64,000 bases of DNA, taken from assembly GCF_001467025.1 (NCBI RefSeq), contig NZ_LNXV01000004.1, forward strand, positions 122,401-186,400, read 5' to 3'. Source of the stretch: Legionella brunensis. Lineage in GTDB: Bacteria; Pseudomonadota; Gammaproteobacteria; Legionellales; Legionellaceae. Below are positions 48,447 through 57,274 of the stretch, piece after piece; the first letter of the stretch is position 1; each line of letters opens with the position of its first letter. Both the position numbers and the translations under genes were made by a program. The notes beneath the pieces are model-generated. The model ran no database searches, was not told the origin of the DNA, and saw nothing but the letters and a program-made list of their open reading frames with translations.

Positions 48447-49724
48447 TTATTCCTCTATTTGTCGGCAATGGGTTTCTTTTAGTCCTAACAAAGCAAATAA
48501 GGCTAAAATTAATCCTAAAGGTAAAATCATGGCAGCAAACTGATAATCCCCCAGAGAATATACAGGTATCTCATTGACCATTTGCATTTCACCATGCCCC
48601 ATTAACAAAATGCTAAATAGATTCTGATAAATGATATAACCACCCTGAGTTAGAATTGAAACCACGCTGACTGCGGTAGCCGTCATTAGTGGTGAGCTAC
48701 TTTCAGCAACTAAAGCATAGCTGATAACCTGAGATGCAGTAAAAAAACCTAGCATAAAAAACAGAATTTTCATGATTGGCAATGAAACAGGGGCATACAA
48801 AACTGCCAAAATTGTTGCTAAAGAAGCAATACCACCTATTTTCATTGGCAACACACGCAAGCCTAATTTATCAGAGCACCAACCTAATAGAGGTCCTCCG
48901 ATGACAGCGCCTAGAAACAACATGGTGTTTACGACTGCGGCATCCTCTTTAGTAATTCCCATTCGTTGTACTAAGTAGAGAGATCCCATCATTGCACCAA
49001 ACACTGCAATTGCCATATTCATAAGACTGGTGTAAAGCGCCGCTTTTAAGGTTTGAGGATTTAGATAAGCTTTTTTAGCAGCAGTAATGACTGAGATTTT
49101 CTGACTAATCTTCTGATGGAATTCTTTTGTCTTTTCAATAATCCCAAAAGACATAAAAATTAGCATCGCTGTCCCAAGCCAGCCCACCTGCATTAAGGCA
49201 TCGCGCCAACCGATCTGCGCAACTAATTTAGTCAGGGGATACTGCGCCAACATACCACCTGTCATAGCCATTGTAACAATAGCGCCGGTTACCAATGCCA
49301 TCCGCTTTGGTGGAAACCAACGAGAAGCAATGCGAATTGGTCCTAAAAAGCAAAAGGCACTGCCAATACCCGTTACAAAACGACAAAATAAAGCAAGATA
49401 AAAAGATTGCGCATGAGCAAGAATAAAGGTGCTCATCACACATAGAAACATTGCAAACATAATGGTTTTTTTGGTAGAAAAACGGTCGAGAACAAAACCT
49501 GCCACAAAAAGAAAAATAACATTCGACAAATAATAAATACTTGATAAATATGCCATTTTGTCTGCTTGCACGTGAAAATCACGCATAATATTGTCGGCAA
49601 TTGAAGCAAACATATTGCCTTGAATAAACTCATAAAAGAAGAATAAGGACGCACTAAAACAAACCAACCATGGCAAAAATAAAGAAGCCAGCTTTTCATC
49701 TTTATATTCTTTTACCATCTGCAT
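48447..49724 (-). CDS. phtD: Pht-family MFS transporter (PhtD-like)
   Basis: Inner-membrane transporter of 425 residues with about 12 helices. The MFS loop VLDRFSTKKTI lies between helices 2 and 3. The N-terminus LPWLVCFSASLFFFYEFIQG closely resembles that of its neighbour (MAWIVCLSAGLFFFYEFFQL), so the two are tandem paralogues. GGAG precedes the ATG by five bases. In L. pneumophila the tandem phtC-phtD pair supports thymidine uptake and growth in macrophages; order and neighbours (tdk, deoB) support the same assignment here. Confidence 0.8.
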   Translation of the reverse strand: MQMVKEYKDEKLASLFLPWLVCFSASLFFFYEFIQGNMFASIADNIMRDFHVQADKMAYLSSIYYLSNVIFLFVAGFVLDRFSTKKTIMFAMFLCVMSTFILAHAQSFYLALFCRFVTGIGSAFCFLGPIRIASRWFPPKRMALVTGAIVTMAMTGGMLAQYPLTKLVAQIGWRDALMQVGWLGTAMLIFMSFGIIEKTKEFHQKISQKISVITAAKKAYLNPQTLKAALYTSLMNMAIAVFGAMMGSLYLVQRMGITKEDAAVVNTMLFLGAVIGGPLLGWCSDKLGLRVLPMKIGGIASLATILAVLYAPVSLPIMKILFFMLGFFTASQVISYALVAESSSPLMTATAVSVVSILTQGGYIIYQNLFSILLMGHGEMQMVNEIPVYSLGDYQFAAMILPLGLILALFALLGLKETHCRQIEE

Positions 49725-49739
49725 AAAAACTCCTAAATC

Positions 49740-51008
49740 CTAACGTTTGCAGTAAGTTTCGCGGGTTAGCAATACAGCAAATAATGCTACTACTGCCGTA
49801 AGAGGAAACATCCACATGGCATATTGAAAATCAGCAACTGCGTACTCATGGGCAGAAACACCCGCATGATGCTGCATTAATAAACCAAATAACACTTGAC
49901 CAACACCTGCCCCTCCCATAATTAGCACGGAAGCAATACCTGTCGCTGCCCCAGTATTTTCCAAGGAGTTGCTTTCAGCAATAAGAGGATAACTAATAAC
50001 TTGTGTACTTGTGAAAAAGCCTAGAGCAAAAAATAAAATGCTCAACGAAGTCTGAGATAGGCTGATATTCATAAACAAAGGGATCACTGTTAGCAATGTT
50101 GCTATCGCTCCAATTATCATTAAAGGTTTACGGCGTCCCTGATTATCAGAAAGCCACCCCACCAAAGGACAGCCAACGATACTACCAATAAAAATAAGAC
50201 TAACAACATTACTTGCTGCAATTTCTGGTAAATGGTGCACCACCTGCAGATAGCTTGCCCCCCACAATGCACAAAGCACCATGATAGGTAAATTAAGAAA
50301 ACAGGTATAAAGACCGGCTAACCAATTTTGTGTATTACCAAGTGCTTGTAAAAAACTAAGGATAACAGGCGGTTGTGCTGCTTTTTCTCTTCCGCCAGAG
50401 GTAGTTGGTCGGTCTTGAACTGTTAAGTAAATCCATAGTAATAAAAGACCCCCTACAGCACCATCAATTACTAAAGAACGTCGCCAGCCATAATATTCAT
50501 TAAGATGAGCAAAAGGCGTATGTGCCATCATACCACCTAGAAAAGCCATAGTAACAAGAGAGCCTATCACTAAAGCCTGACGACGTGGAGGAAACCAGTG
50601 TGAAACCAAAACAACACAGGACAAGAAGCAAAACGCATTGCCAATACCTGAAAGAAAATGAAAAAAACACGCCAGAACAAACGAATTGGTGATTGCAAAA
50701 CCTACAGTACCAACAACGCAAATCATCATCGCTGTGATAATAACTTTTCGCGTAGAGAAACGGTCAAGAATAATTCCGGCAGGCAAAAGAAAAAGAATAT
50801 CAGCCCACAAATAAGTGCTAGACATCCAACTCAATTGTGCAGCATCTAAATGAAAATCAACGCGTAATGGCTGATTAATTACATCAAAGATATTTAGCTG
50901 AAAGAATTCATAAAAGAAAAATAATCCGGCTGACAAGCAGACTATCCATGCCATCATATTATTACGAGGAAAAACCACCCTGGAATCCACAGCAACAGAA
51001 TCAGACAA
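49740..51008 (-). CDS. phtC: Pht-family MFS transporter (PhtC-like)
   Basis: 422-residue MFS protein, about 12 membrane helices, with the loop ILDRFSTRKVII near residue 80. It starts with TTG (51006-51008); AAGGAG five bases upstream decides this, and the first internal ATG would cut into the first helix region. It ends 15 bases before the phtD-like gene. Placed between tdk and phtD-deoB, it should bring thymidine or related pyrimidine nucleosides into the cell. Which of the pair is C and which is D is assumed from order. Confidence 0.8.
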   Translation of the reverse strand: MSDSVAVDSRVVFPRNNMMAWIVCLSAGLFFFYEFFQLNIFDVINQPLRVDFHLDAAQLSWMSSTYLWADILFLLPAGIILDRFSTRKVIITAMMICVVGTVGFAITNSFVLACFFHFLSGIGNAFCFLSCVVLVSHWFPPRRQALVIGSLVTMAFLGGMMAHTPFAHLNEYYGWRRSLVIDGAVGGLLLLWIYLTVQDRPTTSGGREKAAQPPVILSFLQALGNTQNWLAGLYTCFLNLPIMVLCALWGASYLQVVHHLPEIAASNVVSLIFIGSIVGCPLVGWLSDNQGRRKPLMIIGAIATLLTVIPLFMNISLSQTSLSILFFALGFFTSTQVISYPLIAESNSLENTGAATGIASVLIMGGAGVGQVLFGLLMQHHAGVSAHEYAVADFQYAMWMFPLTAVVALFAVLLTRETYCKR

Positions 51009-51024
51009 TGTTACTCCTTAAACA

Positions 51025-51041
51025 GCCGCAAAAATTGCGGC
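51025..51041 (-). promoter_or_regulatory. Hairpin between tdk and phtC
   Basis: GCCGCAA (51025-51031) pairs perfectly with TTGCGGC (51035-51041) around three A. It lies 16 bases upstream of the phtC start and could act as a weak terminator or processing site setting tdk and transporter levels apart. Confidence 0.4.
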
Positions 51042-51098
51042 GAATTATACCAAAAATCGGACCGAATTGGTACCTTTATTGCCCAATTATTACTATAT

Positions 51099-51683
51099 TC
51101 ATGATTTCGCTTGCCCCTGCTTAAAATGCAAGCGACAAGTCGTTGCATAGGCCTCATTACCACCAATGAGAAGTTGCTCTCCCTCCGAAATCGCTTGACC
51201 ATGCTCATTAATACGTAAATTCATGGTTGCTTTACGGCCACAATGACAAATGGCTTTAATTTCTACCAGCTCATCCGCCCAAGCAAGCAAATACTGGCTA
51301 CCTTCAAACAGTTCGCCCCTGAAATCTGTGCGTAAGCCATAAGCTAAAACTGGAATTTTGAGCCTATCGGTGATGTCAGTCAGTTGATAAATTTGATTAC
51401 GAGTCAAAAATTGTGCTTCGTCAATCAAAATGCAAGCAAATACCTGTCCGTCTTCTCGTCGTTGGCTGACTTGCAGGTATAAATTATCTTCTGGGTGAAA
51501 AGTAAGGGCTTGCTCTGATAAGCCGATGCGAGAATGAATTAAACCTTGCTCATAACGGGTGTCTACTGCAGGAGTATAGAGCAAAGTCTGCATTCCACGT
51601 TCACGGTAATTATAACTAGCTTGCAACAATAACGTACTTTTCCCTGCATTCATCGCAGCAAAATAGAAATAGAGTTTTGCCAT
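51099..51683 (-). CDS. tdk: Thymidine kinase
   Basis: Phosphorylates thymidine to dTMP. 194 residues from ATG 51683 ([20 protein letters not shown]); an upstream in-frame start adds 16 non-conserved residues. The P-loop AAMNAGKST is at about residues 9-17, Walker [14 protein letters not shown] in the middle, and a zinc knuckle of CHCGRKAT with a later cysteine toward the end. First gene of a minus-strand group with phtC, phtD and deoB, which together import, trap and break down thymidine. Confidence 0.95.
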   Translation of the reverse strand: MAKLYFYFAAMNAGKSTLLLQASYNYRERGMQTLLYTPAVDTRYEQGLIHSRIGLSEQALTFHPEDNLYLQVSQRREDGQVFACILIDEAQFLTRNQIYQLTDITDRLKIPVLAYGLRTDFRGELFEGSQYLLAWADELVEIKAICHCGRKATMNLRINEHGQAISEGEQLLIGGNEAYATTCRLHFKQGQAKS

Positions 51684-51844
51684 AGTGCTTAAGATTTTAA
51701 AAAAGAGTACTTTACTATGTATCTTTAGCAATAACCATTGCCTATAAGAGAATTAATTACCTAGTTTCATTGAAGGTTTTGCAAATTCCAAGAGCAAAGC
51801 CTACTATTTATGTCCCAAGGAAATTTTAATTGAAGGATAACACC

Positions 51845-52891
51845 ATGATTCCAGTTAAAGGTTATGCCGCAGCAGCTGCTAAAGAACCCTTAAAACCTTA
51901 TTCGTTTGAACGTAGGGAAGTTGGTGATGATGATGTCTTAATTGATATCCATTACTGTGGTATTTGCCATTCAGACATCCATCAAGTACGTGATGAGTGG
52001 GGAGGCGCTCTTTTTCCAATGGTTCCTGGTCATGAAATTGTTGGCATAGTGAATCGCATCGGTAAAAATGTTAGCGCATTTAAAGAAGGTGACCATGTGG
52101 GCGTAGGTTGCGTTGTTGATTCATGTCGACAATGTAATAACTGCCAAGAAGGCTTAGAGCAGTATTGCGCAGAGACCCCGACATGGACATACAATAGCAT
52201 GGAACGCGATGGCAGTCATTTAACTCAGGGTGGGTATTCGACGCAGCTGGTAGTCAACAAAGATTATGTTTTACATCTCCCTAAAAATTTACCTCTTGAT
52301 GCTGCTGCACCACTTTTATGTGCAGGGATTACTCTTTATTCTCCTCTCAGGCATTGGCAAGCTGGCCCGGGTAAAAGAGTAGCCATTGTAGGCTTAGGAG
52401 GCCTGGGACATGTTGGAGTAAAAATTGCCCATGCTATGGGAGCAAACGTAACCGTCCTTAGTCATTCGAATAAAAAGCAAGAAGATAGCAAACGCTTAGG
52501 CGCAGATCATTTTTATGCGACGTCTAATCCAGCGACCTTTAACCAGTTAACAAATAGTTTCGATTTAATTATCTGTACAGTCTCTGCGGGCATTGACTGG
52601 AACGATTATTTAAAATTACTGAGACGAGATGGTGCTCTGGTAGTAGTAGGTATTCCTGAAGAAAATGTGCCTGTTGGTGCTTTTTCGCTGGTAGGTGGTC
52701 GTCGCAGTCTTGCAGGCTCGTTGATCGGAGGGATCAAAGAAACGCAAGAGATGCTTGATTTCTGTGGTAAGCATAATATCACTGCCGACGTTGAGTTAAT
52801 ACCCATACAAAAAGTCAATGAAGCTTATGAGCGTGTATTAAAAAGTGATGTGCGTTACCGCTTTGTAATTGATATCGCCTCTTTAGCCTAA
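51845..52891 (+). CDS. Zinc-dependent alcohol dehydrogenase (YahK/CAD type)
   Basis: NADP(H)-linked aldehyde reductase of 348 residues. ATG 51845 ([19 protein letters not shown]) has the family N-terminus and AAGGA upstream. Catalytic zinc ligands are in [11 protein letters not shown] (Cys near residue 41) and PGHEIVG. The structural zinc uses four cysteines in [16 protein letters not shown]. The Rossmann loop [11 protein letters not shown] is near residue 180. Relatives reduce a wide range of aldehydes, so this is probably detoxification. Monocistronic, with a perfect hairpin downstream. Confidence 0.9.
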   Translation: MIPVKGYAAAAAKEPLKPYSFERREVGDDDVLIDIHYCGICHSDIHQVRDEWGGALFPMVPGHEIVGIVNRIGKNVSAFKEGDHVGVGCVVDSCRQCNNCQEGLEQYCAETPTWTYNSMERDGSHLTQGGYSTQLVVNKDYVLHLPKNLPLDAAAPLLCAGITLYSPLRHWQAGPGKRVAIVGLGGLGHVGVKIAHAMGANVTVLSHSNKKQEDSKRLGADHFYATSNPATFNQLTNSFDLIICTVSAGIDWNDYLKLLRRDGALVVVGIPEENVPVGAFSLVGGRRSLAGSLIGGIKETQEMLDFCGKHNITADVELIPIQKVNEAYERVLKSDVRYRFVIDIASLA

Positions 52892-52898
52892 ATATGAT

Positions 52899-52936
52899 GG
52901 CAGAATCGTTAAAGTCTGTAATCTGAAGATTCTGCC
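52899..52936 (+). terminator. Hairpin after the alcohol dehydrogenase
   Basis: GGCAGAATC (52899-52907) pairs perfectly with GATTCTGCC (52928-52936), eight bases past the stop, with a 20-base loop. No T-tract, so moderate support. Confidence 0.45.
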
Positions 52937-53014
52937 AAATACATTCAAAGGAATAGGAAGTTCAATCCATCTTGTACTATTTTTAAAATAGTTATGGATA
53001 TTTGAGCTACCATC

Positions 53015-54574
53015 ATGGAACAGTTGAGAAAATTTAATAAACACTATTTCTTAATTTCTTGGATTATTTCTTGGGCATTCGTTTTTTTGCCATCAACCAA
53101 TTTCGCAAAAGAAACATCCTCTAGCCCCCAATCCAAGAAAACCGTTATCGAAGTATCCGATAAACAATTTCAACTTGATGGGAAAGGTAAAACTGCCAAA
53201 GCATTTGATGTTCTATTCATTCACCCAGACGGTTCTACTAGTAGAGAGGGCTATTTCGGTGTAAAAGGTCAACTATTTAATGTCATGCTTGTAAATAAAA
53301 CAGCTGAGCCTATAACACTCCATTGGCACGGTCTTATCGTTCCCAATGATCAAGATGGTGTTCCGGGAGTTACGCAAACACCTATACAACCTGGTGAAAG
53401 CCGTCCCTATCAATATAAATTAGTTCAGTCAGGCACTTATTGGATGCATTCCCACGAAGGTTTTCAAGAACAGCAACAATTATCCGCGCCTTTTATTATT
53501 TATGAACCTGGTAACCCTCATCATGAGCAAGAAATTATTATGTTTTTACAGGATTTTACCTATCAGGATCCGAACAAAATTTTTCAGAAATTACGCTCAA
53601 CCAACATGACCATGCAAAAAAATAGCATGAATATGCAGAACTCAACCAATATGAAGATGAGCATGCCTACTGGCATGACCATGGGAGATAATGCTGACTA
53701 TAATGACATTGATTATGATGCTTTCCTTACGAATAAGGCCACCTTGGCAAACCCACAAATCAAAACAGTCACAGCAGGTCAACAAGTAAGAATTCGCATT
53801 ATCAATGCAGCCGCCTCTACCAACTTTGAAATTAATTTAGGCACTCTTCAAGGCACTTTAGTGGCCGTTGATGGTGAAGATATTAAACCCATTAAGGGGA
53901 ATCAATTTCCTATCGGTATTGGTAATCGCCTAGATATTCTAGTGACTATTCCACAAAAAGGAGGTGCATTTCCTATTTTGGCTCAAGCGGAGGGAACTAA
54001 TAAGCAAACGGGGCTTATTATCGCCACCTCTAAAGCCTCAATTACTCAACTAAGCACCACAGCAACGCAAAAAACAGGTCGCATCCCTTATTATGAATTG
54101 GAAAAACAACTCAATGCAGTAAAGCCCTTAGCAACAAAAAAAATAGATATTAGTTTGAATTATATCCTGCAAGGGACTATGAATGGTTATCAATGGACGC
54201 TCAATGGGGAGGCCTGGCCTAAAGTCATCCCTAAAGTAATTGACAAAGGGCAACGTGTTGAAATGGTCTTTACCAATAAGAATAACATGTCCCATCCTAT
54301 GCACTTTCATGGACATGTTTTTCAAGTAACCGAAATTGACGGTGTCAAACTTAAAAATGGTGCTTTACGTGATACCGTGCTTGTGCAACCTAATAGTACC
54401 GTTAAAATCGAATTTGATGCAGATAATCCTGGCATCTGGCTGAACCACTGCCATAATCTCTATCATTTTGCCGCCGGAATGGGTACAACCGTGGAATTCG
54501 CAGGCTATCCTAAACCTGCATTTTATTTGGAAACTATTGGTCAAGCTAAACCCAAAACTAAGAAATCACCCTAA
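53015..54574 (+). CDS. Multicopper oxidase with Met-rich insert
   Basis: Exported copper enzyme of 519 residues. An N-terminal signal sequence (about 13-32) is followed by three cupredoxin domains. Copper ligands are HWHG at 103-106, WMHSH at 143-147, HPMHFHGHVF near 428 and HCHNLYHFAAGM near 478. A Met-rich stretch at about residues 195-225 (NMTMQKNSMNMQNSTNMKM) is typical of CueO/CopA-like enzymes that oxidise Cu(I). Probable role is copper tolerance or laccase-type oxidation in the periplasm. Confidence 0.92.
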   Translation: MEQLRKFNKHYFLISWIISWAFVFLPSTNFAKETSSSPQSKKTVIEVSDKQFQLDGKGKTAKAFDVLFIHPDGSTSREGYFGVKGQLFNVMLVNKTAEPITLHWHGLIVPNDQDGVPGVTQTPIQPGESRPYQYKLVQSGTYWMHSHEGFQEQQQLSAPFIIYEPGNPHHEQEIIMFLQDFTYQDPNKIFQKLRSTNMTMQKNSMNMQNSTNMKMSMPTGMTMGDNADYNDIDYDAFLTNKATLANPQIKTVTAGQQVRIRIINAAASTNFEINLGTLQGTLVAVDGEDIKPIKGNQFPIGIGNRLDILVTIPQKGGAFPILAQAEGTNKQTGLIIATSKASITQLSTTATQKTGRIPYYELEKQLNAVKPLATKKIDISLNYILQGTMNGYQWTLNGEAWPKVIPKVIDKGQRVEMVFTNKNNMSHPMHFHGHVFQVTEIDGVKLKNGALRDTVLVQPNSTVKIEFDADNPGIWLNHCHNLYHFAAGMGTTVEFAGYPKPAFYLETIGQAKPKTKKSP

Positions 54575-54649
54575 TAATCATCATTGAGCTTTTGTTTTTT
54601 GACGCACGAAACCCATGGATATTTTTTTATTTTCTTTGATTTCTCCCAC

Positions 54650-54669
54650 GATGGGTAATATTACCCATC
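54650..54669. promoter_or_regulatory. Perfect 20-bp palindrome before the RCC1 gene
   Basis: GATGGGTAATATTACCCATC is its own reverse complement. It lies 27 bases before the GTG start of the RCC1 gene and 75 bases after the multicopper oxidase. It could be an operator or a terminator; the core ATGGGTA/TACCCAT also forms the hslVU terminator at 44671-44689. Confidence 0.45.
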
Positions 54670-54695
54670 AAACAAATTAAACTCATTAAGGTAAA

Positions 54696-56162
54696 GTGCT
54701 GAACACTTCTTATCTTAATGGAACAAGTAAAATGACACAGACTCAAATAGTCACGCAGAATAACGACAATGGCTCTCTCATTCATCTACCATTAGAGCTA
54801 ATTTCTCTTATTCTCACTTATCTTGATGCTGAAAGTACTGCTATTTTCATGCAGACCCTGCTTATAGCAAAAGTCCGCGCTATAAGCCGTAATAATCCAA
54901 AACTAACAATTAGTGAGGCTGTCTGGGATTGTTATCACCACAATCGCGCCTTATATGAGATATTAAAGCCTCAAGCAGTAAGGATTGCGGCAGGTGGTCA
55001 TTCAAGCTTTTATACTTCTTTACAAAATAATTGGTATGCTTGGGGCGATAATCGTCATGAAAAGTTATCTTTTGCTGAAGATGAAAAACTGCATACGCCC
55101 CGCCTTATACCTCCTCCGCAAAAAAAAACTAAGGGATGGCATACCCTGGCTATGTGGAAAAAACCCAATGAAAATCTACAAGTGGTACAAATAGTCAGTG
55201 GGCAGTCTCATACTTTATATTTAACTGCCGACAGCAAAGTCTATATCAGCGGCAACATTTTTAGCGATAGCATAAAGAAAATCCCTAATCCTGGCACTAC
55301 AAAACTTCTCAAGCAACTCGCTCATGAAAAAATCTCAATGATGGCCACAGGTAGCAATCATGCTTTATTCCTAACTGAAAATGGTCATGTTTATAGTTGG
55401 GGAGAAAATCAGTATGGTCAATTAGGTCTTGGACATTTTCAGAAACAATACACGCCTCAGTTAATACAAGCACTAACTGATCAAAAAATTGTTGCTATCT
55501 TTGCAGGAGACTCTGCCTCTTTCTGCATTACAAAAGCTGGGCTAGTTTATAGTTTTGGGTGGAGTGCATTTGGTCAACTAGGATTACCTCCTAATTGCTC
55601 GCAATCTTACCCCTCGCTCGTGGTTGCACTACGAGAAACAAAAATTACTGCAATCGCTAGCGGATTTAATCATACATTGTTCCTGTCTGAAAGCGGTGAA
55701 GTTTATGGTAGCGGAGAATATACCAACGGCAAATTGGGCACTAATTTTTATGTCACAAAACCAACACTGATTAAACATTTATCAGATAAAAAAGTCATTA
55801 TGGTTGCGGCGGGACATGAACATTCGCTTTGCCTGACTAACGAGGGGAAAGTTTATGGATTTGGTTCTAATGCCAACGGACAATTAGGGCTTGATAAAAT
55901 TTACACTAACAGTAAAGAACGATCAGAACCAACTCCTGTGCTCATAACCAGACTTCAAAATGAATTTGTGACCGCAATTGCTGCAGGACATCTTCATACC
56001 TTATGTCAAACAAAGAAAGGGAGTGTGTATAGTTTTGGCGATAATGATAAAGGGCAACTAGGACATAATTTAGTTGATAAAAATAATACTCCACAAAAGA
56101 TTTCAATTCCCTTTCAAATGAACCATATCAGTAGAAAAAACGACGTACTAACAATGAATTGA
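54696..56162 (+). CDS. F-box plus RCC1-propeller protein; candidate effector
   Basis: Protein of 488 residues if begun at GTG 54696 (AAGG seven bases upstream); ATG 54732 is an alternative. LIHLPLELISLILTYLDAES (about residues 28-47) is an F-box-like helix. The rest is seven RCC1 repeats, each with a glycine-His pair and a VYSWG-type strand followed by NQYGQLGLG, for example GSNHALFLTENGHVYSWG. Seven repeats make a full beta-propeller like eukaryotic RCC1. RCC1 effectors of Legionella such as LegG1 activate Ran; an F-box would add ubiquitin-ligase recruitment. No secretion signal is proven. Confidence 0.8.
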   Translation: MLNTSYLNGTSKMTQTQIVTQNNDNGSLIHLPLELISLILTYLDAESTAIFMQTLLIAKVRAISRNNPKLTISEAVWDCYHHNRALYEILKPQAVRIAAGGHSSFYTSLQNNWYAWGDNRHEKLSFAEDEKLHTPRLIPPPQKKTKGWHTLAMWKKPNENLQVVQIVSGQSHTLYLTADSKVYISGNIFSDSIKKIPNPGTTKLLKQLAHEKISMMATGSNHALFLTENGHVYSWGENQYGQLGLGHFQKQYTPQLIQALTDQKIVAIFAGDSASFCITKAGLVYSFGWSAFGQLGLPPNCSQSYPSLVVALRETKITAIASGFNHTLFLSESGEVYGSGEYTNGKLGTNFYVTKPTLIKHLSDKKVIMVAAGHEHSLCLTNEGKVYGFGSNANGQLGLDKIYTNSKERSEPTPVLITRLQNEFVTAIAAGHLHTLCQTKKGSVYSFGDNDKGQLGHNLVDKNNTPQKISIPFQMNHISRKNDVLTMN

Positions 56163-56308
56163 TTGGTTTTCATGGCTGCACCATTGCAAAAGCAAGATAG
56201 GGTATTAGAAATGTATTGAAAAAAAAGTTAAAACTACAGTATATCATAGATCACAAGAGTTTAAGCCATGAAAGGGTTTAATCCACAGATGGATGCTAGG
56301 AGAGCAAT

Positions 56309-57094
56309 ATGTTTCGTGAAGTAATTAATACTTTATCTGTGTGGGGAATATTTTTGATTAATCTAGTCCTGCTCCTTAGTTTTTCATTTTTCGCGAGTTA
56401 TATAGCGTCTCTCTTAATACCTAAAAAAGCGGTGGATCAAGAGTATTCACGTAGTACAGACAGTATTCTTAATGTTATGGGAAGCGGCTATGGAGTTTTT
56501 CTAGGCTTTGTAATCATTACTCTCTGGAATCATTACCTATCCATCCAAAAAATTGTCTATCAAGAAGCAGATTCGCTTAGTGTGATTATTAGAAATATTG
56601 CTGTTTTTCCTGAGAAAGACAGACTCCCTCTACAAAATACCTTACAACACTATGTAAAAATGGTAAGAACTGATGAATGGCAGACTATGCGTCAAGGTAA
56701 AGAAAGTGAGCCAGCATGGGAAGCACTACAAAATATGACAACAGCCTTTCAAAACTATACTCCGACTACACCAAAACAAGCGCTATATTACAGGCAAGCA
56801 ATCGGCACCCTTGGCACCTTATTAGCGAATCGTCGTGATCGATTAATTGCATTACACAGCATCCTTAGTAATGAATTACGCACTGCATTAATCCTAGGAG
56901 CGGTAGTTATCATTTTTTTATCAAGTCTTTTAAAAGCAAGAGCAGGTGGGACAATGCGTATTTTGGCTAATATTTGTTTGGCTATTGTCGTTAGCTTTAA
57001 TTTAACCTTAGCGCTGAGTTTTGACTACCCTTTTTCAGGTAGCATCTCGGTTAGCAATGCTCCATTCTATGAAGGAGTATTGTCAAAGTTCTAA
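56309..57094 (+). CDS. DUF4239 membrane protein
   Basis: Membrane protein of 261 residues with the bestrophin-like DUF4239 layout. Two N-terminal helices (about residues 10-35 and 50-75, with GSGYGVFLGFVIITLWNHY) are followed by a charged central part and two C-terminal helices (about 192-205 and 216-235). AGGAGAG precedes the ATG. Function unknown; the fold suggests a small channel. It stands before the P-type ATPase on the same strand but 180 bases away. Confidence 0.75.
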   Translation: MFREVINTLSVWGIFLINLVLLLSFSFFASYIASLLIPKKAVDQEYSRSTDSILNVMGSGYGVFLGFVIITLWNHYLSIQKIVYQEADSLSVIIRNIAVFPEKDRLPLQNTLQHYVKMVRTDEWQTMRQGKESEPAWEALQNMTTAFQNYTPTTPKQALYYRQAIGTLGTLLANRRDRLIALHSILSNELRTALILGAVVIIFLSSLLKARAGGTMRILANICLAIVVSFNLTLALSFDYPFSGSISVSNAPFYEGVLSKF

Positions 57095-57274
57095 TTTCTA
57101 ATTTCAGTACCTAGTAATATAAAACTAAAACTCGATGTTACTTCATGATGGATTTATTGAAATGTTTTTTATACAACATATAATTAATTTTTAATAATAT
57201 AGGCTAGAAATGTAGGTGGGACTATCAGCAATGAAGTTACACAAATTTTTGTTACGGATTAACAGAAAAACACC

